From CAYPNP01 sp964412195 (lineage in GTDB: Bacteria > Acidobacteriota > JAAYUB01), in NCBI GenBank assembly GCA_964412195.1, contig CAYPNP010000024.1, positions 9,998 through 73,997 on the forward strand: a stretch of 64,000 bases of DNA. Direction: 5' to 3'. The position numbers were made by a program, and so were the translations under genes. The notes under the pieces are model-generated. The model was given only the letters and a program-made list of their open reading frames with translations. It was not told the DNA's origin and did no database searches. Each line of letters opens with the position of its first letter. The stretch's first letter is position 1. Of this stretch, positions 41,139 through 48,311 are shown in pieces.

Positions 41139-44100
41139 TTACTTGAACTCGCGCCAGTAGTTGTTGTGGACCTCCACCCCCGCGGTGGGATTCATGTCGT
41201 AGGTCACGTTGCCCTTGCTGGTGTCGAACTTCTCGAACTTGTGGGTGCTCTGGCTGAAGCCCCACCCCCACAATTCGCCCGTGCCGATGTCGGTCCAGCC
41301 CTCGCCCCGGGCGCCCTTGTGGAACGCCGAGGCCCGGCCGTAGAACGTGCTGCCGGAGCCGAGGTCGACGGGCGCCTGCGCGCTGAGGTATCGGCCGGTG
41401 GTCATGTCGAACAGGTAGGCCTTGGAGCGGCCGGCGTTGACGGTATGGGTGATGGGGTCGCAGGTCAGCCCGCCGCTGGCGTTGGGGAAGAAAAGGTAGG
41501 AGGTGAAGCCCATCCAGACCGTGTCGTCCTGCCAGAACAGGGTGGGCCGGAACGGGCTGGATTCTCCCTCCCCGGGGCTGGGCATCTCGAAGTAGAAACC
41601 GCCGGAGGAGGCGGGATTGAACGTGGAGGCGGTCCCGGTGGACGCGACCAGGGAAGCGGTGGTGTTGAGGCCGTCGCCGAGGTTCTCTTCCACCAGGCAG
41701 TAGGCCACGCCGGGCTTGCGGACGCCGCCGACGGCGGTGTCCGTGGGGGAACCATACTCCGTGAACGCGATCAGGGTTTTCTTGCCCGAGCCGGTCAGGT
41801 AAACCTCGGCCACGAAGGGCACCGAGTAGACCGGCGTCAGGTTCTTGGTCTGGAAATACTTGGTCATGGTGGAGTTGGCGATGTTGGTGCCGTCCAGGGT
41901 GAGGCGGTACAGGTAGCCGGCGTAATCCCCGATGAACACCTTGTCGATGTAACTGTCGTAGTCGGATGGTTTGTCATAAAGCACCGGCGGGGCGAAGAAG
42001 CAGTTGCCCACGGCGCTGAGGTTGGACGTCGGGGTGGCCCCAAAACCGGTCTGGGTCGTGTCGGTCATGTGATACTGGTACAGGATTTCGGGGGTGGTGG
42101 TGGATGAGGCGACATTCAGGATATACACCGATTTGCCCATGGCCGTGGGATAGGGATTGCTGGGATTCAGATTGAATCCGGATCCGATCACGGCGCCGAA
42201 ATAGCCGAACGGGTAATTGGTGGTGCTCGGCGCGAAGCGGCCCAGGCCCGGCACGGACCAGGTTTCACCCAGCGGATGGCTGGACACCCCGCCAAACCGC
42301 CACATGTACGAAGGTGCGTTGGGATCCGTGATGTTCAGGCAGAAATACTCCCGCCCCCCCGCGCCGAGGCCGAAGACGCACACGGTCCGCCAGTCGCCGC
42401 TGGCCATCCGGACATCCATGGTTTTGGGAGAGGAAGCCATATAGTAGTAGTGGGGGCGCCGGCCGTAAATCCGATCTCCGTACACGTCCGGCTGGCCCTG
42501 GCTGGAGGCGTTGCCCGAGGCGTACATCTCGGTATAGAGGCGGGCCGGTTTGGTGGTGGTGCCTTCGATGGCCGGCGGCATGATGAGGGCCCACAGCTCC
42601 TCGCCTGTCAGGAGGTTGACGCAGTGCAGCATGCCGTCGTTCGTGCCGATCAGGGTCATGGGGGTCCGGTCGGACAGGTTCTTGGCCCAATTGATGTACT
42701 CGGCGGTGTTGTAGAGTTTCGGATTGGGCGGCCCGATGAAAGCGGGAGTGCTGTAGGTGACGGAACCCATGGGTTGGGAACGGATCCAGTTGATGAACGC
42801 GTCCATCTGGGCATCGGTGAGGCTCAATCCGGCGAGGGACCGGATGCTGCTGCGGTTGCTGGTGGTGAAGCTCCGGAGTGAGGTCCCGTCCAGGTAATAG
42901 ATGGTGCGGGTGGCGGGGTCGACGTTGTCCAGGTATTCGCCGAAATCCCAGAGCAGGTAAGGGGAGGTCTTGGTGAAGTCGGTGAGGAAGTCGACCTTGT
43001 CCGCCTGGCTGGAGGTGGTCAGGGCCTGGAAGGCGCGGAGGTGCCCCTTGAACACGGGGCTGTAGGTGCAGGAGGCCTTGAGCACGACGTTCTGCAGCTC
43101 CACCTTCGCCGGCATGGCCACCGGCCAGGAGATGGCGTCCGGCTTGATGTACCCGAGAACGGGCTCGGTGTCACCGCTGATCTCGGTGCCGAGCTGGCCC
43201 AGGATCTTGTCCAGCGCGGCCAGCAGGCTGGCCTCGTTGTCGGCGAAATAGGCCTGGGTGGTCCCGCCCCGGCTGGCGATTCCGTCCAGGCCAGCCTTGT
43301 CCGAGGCGCTCTGCAGGCCGAATCCCACCACGAAGGTGTCGATCTTGTATGTGTTATGCAGCGTTCCGGCGGCGTTCTGGGCGGTTGTGACACCCTCGCA
43401 GGTGTCCCGGCCGTCCGTCAGCAGGAGCACGGCATTGTACCGGCAGGCATAATAGGGATCGATGGAATTCTCCACCTGTGTCCAGTACTTGTCGGTACCC
43501 GTGGTCAGGTCAAAATAGTAGGCATTCGAGTTGCTCCCGCTGCGGTTTTTACCGACGCTGTATTGCAGGATCGACTCCAGGGAGTAGCTGATGGGAGTGC
43601 TGCCCCGGCCGCCCAGCTCGGTCATGAACGGCGAGCTCAGGCCGGGCACGTTGACGCAGCCGGTGCTCCGGTTGAAGTTGCGGTCCACCCAGATCCGGAT
43701 GCCGGGCCGGTTGTCGTAGCCCGCGTCCACGCTGGATTTGAACCACTGGTCGTCGTCGGTCAGGGCGGCGTGGTAGATGGGCGTCAGCAGGCGGTCCCGG
43801 GAGCCCGAGCAGCCGGAGCCGGACCAGAAGTACGTGTTGTAGGTCGGATAGGTCGTCCGGTAGAGGCCGGAGGGGAAGTAATAATAGGACCCGGCGATGC
43901 TGCTGGCGGTTGCGTAGTCGCTGTTGTTGGTGTAGGACCAGAACGACCAGCGCACCCGCAGGCTGTCCCGGCTCATGAGGGAGGTGATGGCCGTTTTGGT
44001 GATGTAGATCTTGGAGTCGGTGCGCAGGCCGGCATAGTCGTAGTTGCTGCACTGGCCGCCGTCGGGGCCGTTGGGCTGGCAGGACATGCTGCCCGAGACG

Positions 44101-44246
44101 TCGATCATGAAGTGCAGGTTCGGCGGCAGGATCCGGCCGATGGGGTCGTTCGGGTCGTAGAGCGGCACGCTCTGGCCCTGCTGGGCCACCGCCGCGGTCA
44201 GGCTGAGGGCCGCCAGGACGACCAGGGCGAAAAGTCTTATTCTCAT
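41139..44246 (-). CDS. PilY1-like type IV pilus tip/biogenesis protein
   Basis: A 1035-residue exported protein. A signal peptide (MRIRLFALVVLAALSLTAAV) is followed by a von Willebrand A domain with the MIDAS opening FMIDVSGSMS at about residues 46-55 and VLLLTDGRDTC later. The C-terminal half is a beta-propeller of the PilY1 type, with MTLIGTNDGMLHCVNLLTGE at its start, VCVFGLGAGGREYFCLNI, and VFIGDYAGYLYRL with an Asp-rich turn. PilY1 sits at the pilus tip and aids adhesion and extension. It is the last gene of the pilin operon, ending at a U-tract terminator. Confidence 0.88.
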   Translation of the reverse strand: MRIRLFALVVLAALSLTAAVAQQGQSVPLYDPNDPIGRILPPNLHFMIDVSGSMSCQPNGPDGGQCSNYDYAGLRTDSKIYITKTAITSLMSRDSLRVRWSFWSYTNNSDYATASSIAGSYYYFPSGLYRTTYPTYNTYFWSGSGCSGSRDRLLTPIYHAALTDDDQWFKSSVDAGYDNRPGIRIWVDRNFNRSTGCVNVPGLSSPFMTELGGRGSTPISYSLESILQYSVGKNRSGSNSNAYYFDLTTGTDKYWTQVENSIDPYYACRYNAVLLLTDGRDTCEGVTTAQNAAGTLHNTYKIDTFVVGFGLQSASDKAGLDGIASRGGTTQAYFADNEASLLAALDKILGQLGTEISGDTEPVLGYIKPDAISWPVAMPAKVELQNVVLKASCTYSPVFKGHLRAFQALTTSSQADKVDFLTDFTKTSPYLLWDFGEYLDNVDPATRTIYYLDGTSLRSFTTSNRSSIRSLAGLSLTDAQMDAFINWIRSQPMGSVTYSTPAFIGPPNPKLYNTAEYINWAKNLSDRTPMTLIGTNDGMLHCVNLLTGEELWALIMPPAIEGTTTKPARLYTEMYASGNASSQGQPDVYGDRIYGRRPHYYYMASSPKTMDVRMASGDWRTVCVFGLGAGGREYFCLNITDPNAPSYMWRFGGVSSHPLGETWSVPGLGRFAPSTTNYPFGYFGAVIGSGFNLNPSNPYPTAMGKSVYILNVASSTTTPEILYQYHMTDTTQTGFGATPTSNLSAVGNCFFAPPVLYDKPSDYDSYIDKVFIGDYAGYLYRLTLDGTNIANSTMTKYFQTKNLTPVYSVPFVAEVYLTGSGKKTLIAFTEYGSPTDTAVGGVRKPGVAYCLVEENLGDGLNTTASLVASTGTASTFNPASSGGFYFEMPSPGEGESSPFRPTLFWQDDTVWMGFTSYLFFPNASGGLTCDPITHTVNAGRSKAYLFDMTTGRYLSAQAPVDLGSGSTFYGRASAFHKGARGEGWTDIGTGELWGWGFSQSTHKFEKFDTSKGNVTYDMNPTAGVEVHNNYWREFK

Positions 44247-44259
44247 GATGTCCTCCCGA

Positions 44260-44853
44260 TCATTGCGTCGCTTGGATGTTGATATTGCCGGGGCCGCCGC
44301 CGAAGGAATCCTGGGACGCGTCCATGGTCGGCGCGTTCAGGAAGATCTCCTCCTCCAGGATCTTGCGACTGCCCATGTAGCTCTCGCCCACCGAGCGGAT
44401 GAGGAACCGGCCATCCGCCTCGATATGCAGGTTGCCGGAATCCACCTCGCCGGCCCAGTTGTTGTTCACGACATAGACGCTGTACCGGCGGTTCGTGTTG
44501 GGATCGATCACCGCCGAGACCCAGGTGTTGCCGTTCTGCGGATCCAGCATCCGTTTCCAGATGCTGCTGCCGGGAGGGGCGTTGGTAAAGTCCTGGGCGC
44601 CCCCGCTCATCTGGTACATTTCACTGATCCGGTCCCGGGAGTTCAGGCCGCGCAGCACGCGCTCCGCGTGCCGGAGGCCGGCTTCGGCGGCGTAGAACGC
44701 CTCCTTGCCGTAAGCCTCGTTGCGGGTCACGAACACCTCCGACGTGGTGATTAACACGACGCCGGTGGCCAGCATGGACAGCGCCAGCACCACCAGGAGC
44801 GTCACGATCATGGCCACGCCTCGGTTATTGACAGGAGTCGGTTTATTGCCCAT
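44260..44853 (-). CDS. minor pilin PilX-like
   Basis: A 197-residue protein with an N-terminal inner-membrane helix (GVAMIVTLLVVLALSMLATG) preceded by a short polar leader, as in PilX/PilX_N proteins. It continues with TRNEAYGKEAFYAAEAGLRH, the common helix that follows the transmembrane part. It has the G-V-A start but no classical Glu5. It is probably part of the PilVWX-PilY1 priming complex for type IV pili. It lies between pilW-like and pilY1-like genes with gaps of 25 and 13 bp. Confidence 0.8.
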   Translation of the reverse strand: MGNKPTPVNNRGVAMIVTLLVVLALSMLATGVVLITTSEVFVTRNEAYGKEAFYAAEAGLRHAERVLRGLNSRDRISEMYQMSGGAQDFTNAPPGSSIWKRMLDPQNGNTWVSAVIDPNTNRRYSVYVVNNNWAGEVDSGNLHIEADGRFLIRSVGESYMGSRKILEEEIFLNAPTMDASQDSFGGGPGNINIQATQ

Positions 44854-44878
44854 CGTGTTTCTCCTTTCCTAAGTCCCG

Positions 44879-45997
44879 TCACTGCAGGGGGAACGGGCGG
44901 AGGTTGCGAAGCTGGATGACTTCGGTGATCACCTCGCGGTACTGCGGTGTGGTTCCGGGGGTCCCGGCGGCATGATCCTCGACGGCCGGCCGGCGGTAAT
45001 AAATGTCCTGGGTGCCGACCTGCCGGCCGGCCATCACCTCGGGCACCATGACCGTGCGGCCGATCAGGGTGATGCGGATAGCCCGCAGGGTGGCCATCTG
45101 GGCGACGGTGAGGCCCTGGAGGTTGGTGTTGACCCATTCGCCCGCCTGGATGGCGCCGTCGCCGCTGGAATCCAGCCCCACGGCCACCTGCATGTCCTCC
45201 ACATACTCGGCGACGACCTCGGGAGTCCGGGGGGTGGCGCAGGCGGAGGTGCCGGAAAGGGAGCCGCCGACCTCTTTCCGCATCAGCCGGGGGATGATGG
45301 GATCCGTCTGGTCGATGTAGTACTCCCAGACCCGGACCTTGGTGAGCAGGCTCCCGATCGCGTAAGGGTTCGCGAATCCGCTGGTCGGGTTGATGCTCGC
45401 GTTGCAGGACTGGGTGAACGTCAGGTTGTAGAGGTTGTTGCCGGTTGGCCCGGTGACGGCGCAGATCTGACACAGGTCCGCATTGGCCACCGCGCCGGCC
45501 TCGAAGGGATTCATCAGCAGGTTGGCGTTGGTGACCAGGGCCATGTCGCAGGGCTGGAACGGCGTGCCCAGGACCTGCACGCTCTGGAGAGTGGTTCCCG
45601 ATGCGTAATCGATCGCCAGGGAGGCATCGTTGACGATGTCCGGATACACGATCCGCATGCGGTCCGGCTGGGTGCTGTCATAGGCACTGTAGGCGCCGAG
45701 GCCGGCGGTGTAGGAGCCGGAGTTCGCCAGGTTCAGGATGGGGAACGGAACGTTGCTCAACACGTTGGGGGTGAACGGCTTGCTGAAGGCGCCGATGGGC
45801 CGGAGGTCGGCCGAGATGGTCTCCATGGCGAAGCGGAGGTTGGCCCGGAGCATGGCCAGTGTGATGTGGGCCGTGGTGGCGCGCTGGTTCTGGACGAAGA
45901 TGGCGGTGGCGCCGCCGATGATCAGGAGCATGACCACCAGCGTGATCATGGCCTCAATGAGGGAGAAGCCGCGGGGACGGAGAAAAGTGGTTTTCAT
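44879..45997 (-). CDS. minor pilin PilW-like, prepilin with N-methylation motif
   Basis: A 372-residue type IV prepilin. The peptidase site and first helix read RPRGFSLIEAMITLVVMLLI, with Gly at -1, Phe at +1 and Glu at +5. The rest is a beta-rich globular domain with cysteines that could pair (GTSACATPRTPEV, ADLCQICAV). Length and context match PilW. It should be processed by PilD, which is not in the window. It is preceded by the pilV-like gene (13 bp gap). Confidence 0.88.
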   Translation of the reverse strand: MKTTFLRPRGFSLIEAMITLVVMLLIIGGATAIFVQNQRATTAHITLAMLRANLRFAMETISADLRPIGAFSKPFTPNVLSNVPFPILNLANSGSYTAGLGAYSAYDSTQPDRMRIVYPDIVNDASLAIDYASGTTLQSVQVLGTPFQPCDMALVTNANLLMNPFEAGAVANADLCQICAVTGPTGNNLYNLTFTQSCNASINPTSGFANPYAIGSLLTKVRVWEYYIDQTDPIIPRLMRKEVGGSLSGTSACATPRTPEVVAEYVEDMQVAVGLDSSGDGAIQAGEWVNTNLQGLTVAQMATLRAIRITLIGRTVMVPEVMAGRQVGTQDIYYRRPAVEDHAAGTPGTTPQYREVITEVIQLRNLRPFPLQ

Positions 45998-46010
45998 GTT
46001 CTCGTCCTCC

Positions 46011-46469
46011 TTAGTTGTCGTCCCGGTAGCGGTAGGTCACGACGCGCACCTCGCTGCCGGCAGGATCGGTGCCCATCAGTTGGGCGTAGGTGGCGGTGTA
46101 CCGGGCCACCACCGTCACCTTGGCCATCCGGATCATCCCCGCCGGAATGTCGCCCGCGTCGATGGTGCAGGTGTACGAGAACCGGGTGTCGTCGTAATCC
46201 ACCCCCGGAGTGATCCCCAGCTGCGTGTCCGTGGGACTGGAACCATCCACCAGCGGATCGGTGTCGGCCAGCAGCATCACCCGTTCCGTCACCAGCTGGG
46301 CCACGTTCATGACCCCCTGCACCGCCCCGGCCGAGCCGTTGTTCCGCATGGCCTGCAGGAACACCTTGGCCACGCCCAGGACGGCGAACGCCATCAGGAC
46401 CATGGCCACCAGTGCGGTGAGCAGGGACACGCCCCGCCGGTTGCACCGCATGAGACGCTTTTTCTTCAT
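46011..46469 (-). CDS. minor pilin PilV-like
   Basis: A 152-residue pilin-like protein. RRGVSLLTALVAMVLMAFAV is the prepilin leader and first helix; position +5 is Thr/Ala instead of Glu, as in some PilV proteins. A small globular domain with MAKVTVVARYTATYAQL follows. It is the first gene of the pilV-pilW-pilX-pilY1 operon. A sigma-54-type promoter lies about 60 bp upstream and an ATG with a GAGGTGG site sits at 46469. No fimT/gspH-like gene precedes it. Confidence 0.8.
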   Translation of the reverse strand: MKKKRLMRCNRRGVSLLTALVAMVLMAFAVLGVAKVFLQAMRNNGSAGAVQGVMNVAQLVTERVMLLADTDPLVDGSSPTDTQLGITPGVDYDDTRFSYTCTIDAGDIPAGMIRMAKVTVVARYTATYAQLMGTDPAGSEVRVVTYRYRDDN

Positions 46470-46529
46470 TTCACCACCTCGCGCTGGACCTTACAGTTAT
46501 TAATATATCCAAATTACATATTTCTATAT

Positions 46530-46543
46530 GCAATTCAAATGCC
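46530..46543 (-). promoter_or_regulatory. sigma-54 (-24/-12) promoter of the minor pilin operon
   Basis: The minus strand reads CCGGCATTTGAATTGCATA. GG and GC are separated by exactly ten bases, with the GGCA and TTGC half-sites of the -24/-12 consensus intact. The flanks are AT-rich compared with the rest of the window. The expected start is near 46518, leaving a leader of about 50 nt to the pilV-like ATG. This fits control by an NtrC-type activator such as the one at 37188-38624. Confidence 0.7.
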
Positions 46544-46725
46544 GGTCTTTCAAAATGATTATCTCATTCATTCCAAACCGGTTGATTGACCTCTCGCGCG
46601 AATTGGGCCCGGCGGTTGGTAACAATTTGTGACCAGGCGGACAGAGGAGGCCTTTCTCTTTCCGGAACAAGCCGTTTGCAACGCCCGAGTGGAGAATGGT
46701 GAATCGGCAGAGCTGAGGTTTTCTG

Positions 46726-46757
46726 CCGGAGCGCGGAGGTTCCCTTCTGCACGGTCT
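46726..46757. repeat. degenerate REP element
   Basis: GGAGCGCGGAGGTTCCCTTC, followed by TGCACGGTC, matches the REP at 17391-17420 with a few changes; the stem is kept mainly through G-T wobble pairs. It flanks the transposase remnant on the side opposite the two perfect copies and points the other way. Confidence 0.6.
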
Positions 46758-46775
46758 GGCTCACATGATTTACCA

Positions 46776-47196
46776 TCATCGCAATAGCACTTTGGGCATC
46801 ATCCCGCTCTTGCGTCTCCACGCGCTGCTGAGGGCCAATCTTCCGGTTTCTGGCACAAGCCGGCTTTCACCGGGTTGATCTCTACATTCTGGGAAGATAG
46901 CGTTGCTCGTTGAAAAACCCGCGGGCGTTTTCAACCATCCGGGCGATCTCTGGTCGGGCGTGGTGGCACTTTCCATGGGCTTGGTCCAGGTAATCATGAA
47001 TCAGCTTGCGAATCCGGAGGCTCGATTCGTCTTCCGGCAGGCGGGCCAACTGTTCCGCCCATTCGTGGATTTTCACAGCCGGGAGGGAGCCACACAAGTG
47101 GAAAGTGATGCCTTGGATCCCAGCGCCGATTTCCTGATGGGGCAAATAGCCGCGGCTGTGGCGTCCAAGCGGCGGATGGAGATGCAGTGTTTTCAT
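46776..47196 (-). pseudogene. REP-associated tyrosine transposase (RAYT) remnant
   Basis: The N-terminal part reads HSRGYLPHQEIGAGIQGITF, later LRIRKLIHDYLDQAHGKCHH and ENARGFFNEQRYL, typical of the REP-associated Y1 transposase family. It then stops at a TAG (46882). The frame shifted by one continues EINPVKAGLCQKPEDWP, the family's C-terminal signature, and a further shift gives LSSAWRRKSGMMPK. The central catalytic part with the H-x-H histidines and the tyrosine has been deleted. It is therefore a broken gene with an internal deletion and at least two frameshifts, still flanked by REP hairpins. Confidence 0.75.
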
Positions 47197-47305
47197 GAAT
47201 CCCTCCTAGAACGTATATTCATTCAAACGGAAGAGGCCAGAAGTGCTCCGAATAAAGGCAAATTTCAGGAAATCAATTACAGGTCAATGAGATATGGAGA
47301 GGCAA

Positions 47306-47341
<36 letters not shown>

Positions 47342-47348
47342 GGCAAAT

Positions 47349-47376
47349 GCGTGCGGACGGGAACGTCCGCGCTCCC
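47349..47376. repeat. REP element copy 2
   Basis: GCGGACG-GGAA-CGTCCGC at 47353-47370, a direct repeat of copy 1 with a 23-bp gap. The pair resembles the clustered REPs found beside RAYT genes. Confidence 0.8.
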
Positions 47377-47483
47377 GACGATGAAGACAGGTGATTCTTC
47401 GCCAGGGGCAGGCAGGATGTGGTATCCTCCGCGGAGACTCGGCTCCGGCTGATTGCAGGCCGGCCGGCCCCGGAGACCACCGT

Positions 47484-48251
47484 ATGACCCCACGCCACCC
47501 AATCCTGCTGGAATCCTGGGCCCCGCCGCCTGAATGGCCCGGCCTTCCCGGTTCTGAGATCCACGTCTGGCGGATTTCTCTCGCGCCCGATCCAGCGCGC
47601 CTGGCCGCCCTGCGCCCGATCCTGTCGGTGGACGAGCGGGAGCGGGCCGATCGGATCCTCCTCCCGGACCGCGGCGCCGCGTTCGTCTGCGCGCGCGGGG
47701 CCCTGCGGCGCCTCCTCGGGTGGTACCTCGGCATCCCGCCTCAATCGGTCGCGCTCGGCTATGCGACCCACGGCAAACCGTTCCTGGCCGGACCCGCCGC
47801 GGTCCCGCCGCTCCGTTTCAACGTGTCGCATTCCGGCGGCGTCGCCCTGCTGGCCTTCCGCCTGCACCGGGAACTCGGGGTAGATGTGGAGCAGCTCCGC
47901 CTCGGGCCGGATCTGGCGGGGATCGCCCGCCGCTTCTTCACGCCGGCGGAGTCCGAATCGATCCTTGCCCTCCCCCCCGCCGGACGGCCCGCGGCCTTCT
48001 ACGCCTGCTGGACCCGCAAGGAGGCCTACCTGAAGGCCATCGGCCGGGGCATCACCGCCGGCGTGGCCTCGGTGGAGATCTTCACCGGCTCGGACGGGCA
48101 GCCGGCGCTTCGGAGCCCCGGGCCAGGGGCTGCCCCGCTGGCGGATTGGTCGATCCGGGACCTGGCCGCCGGCGAGGGCTATTGCGCCGCGCTGGCCGCC
48201 GAGGGCCCCTTCACCGCCGTCCGCTGCTGGGAGAACCCCTCTGAATCCTGA
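47484..48251 (+). CDS. 4'-phosphopantetheinyl transferase, Sfp type
   Basis: A 255-residue enzyme that loads carrier proteins with phosphopantetheine from CoA. Markers: LSVDERERADRILLPDRGAA near the start, HGKPFL, FNVSHSGGVALLAF, the Mg-binding GVDVEQL and the FYACWTRKEAYLKAIGRG block. It belongs to the two-domain Sfp class used for secondary metabolism or fatty-acid carriers. No NRPS or PKS gene is in the window. ATG 47484 is preceded by GGAGA at 8 nt; an upstream extension has no family similarity. Confidence 0.9.
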   Translation: MTPRHPILLESWAPPPEWPGLPGSEIHVWRISLAPDPARLAALRPILSVDERERADRILLPDRGAAFVCARGALRRLLGWYLGIPPQSVALGYATHGKPFLAGPAAVPPLRFNVSHSGGVALLAFRLHRELGVDVEQLRLGPDLAGIARRFFTPAESESILALPPAGRPAAFYACWTRKEAYLKAIGRGITAGVASVEIFTGSDGQPALRSPGPGAAPLADWSIRDLAAGEGYCAALAAEGPFTAVRCWENPSES

Positions 48252-48256
48252 TTCTC

Positions 48257-48274
48257 GCGGACCCGCCGGTCCGC
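48257..48274. terminator. possible bidirectional hairpin between convergent genes
   Basis: GCGGAC-CCGCCG-GTCCGC forms a 6-bp stem midway between the stop of the phosphopantetheinyl transferase and that of the spermidine-synthase-like gene. There is no U-tract on either strand, so termination is only suggested by position. Confidence 0.35.
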
Positions 48275-48311
48275 TGAATCGGAGAAACGCCGCTCGCTGA
48301 CCGACCGGCCA

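Larger units (their letters stand above)
46470..46775. other. promoter-bearing AT-rich spacer and degenerate REP
   Basis: 46480-46570 is unusually AT-rich and carries the sigma-54 promoter. Further right, a GGTGAATCGGC word (46698-46709) and a degenerate REP element (46726-46757) occur. No intact gene was seen. Confidence 0.55.

Noticed and set aside
47391..47483. Upstream extension of the phosphopantetheinyl transferase
   Set aside because: The extra 31 residues do not resemble the family and the ATG at 47484 has an acceptable ribosome site.
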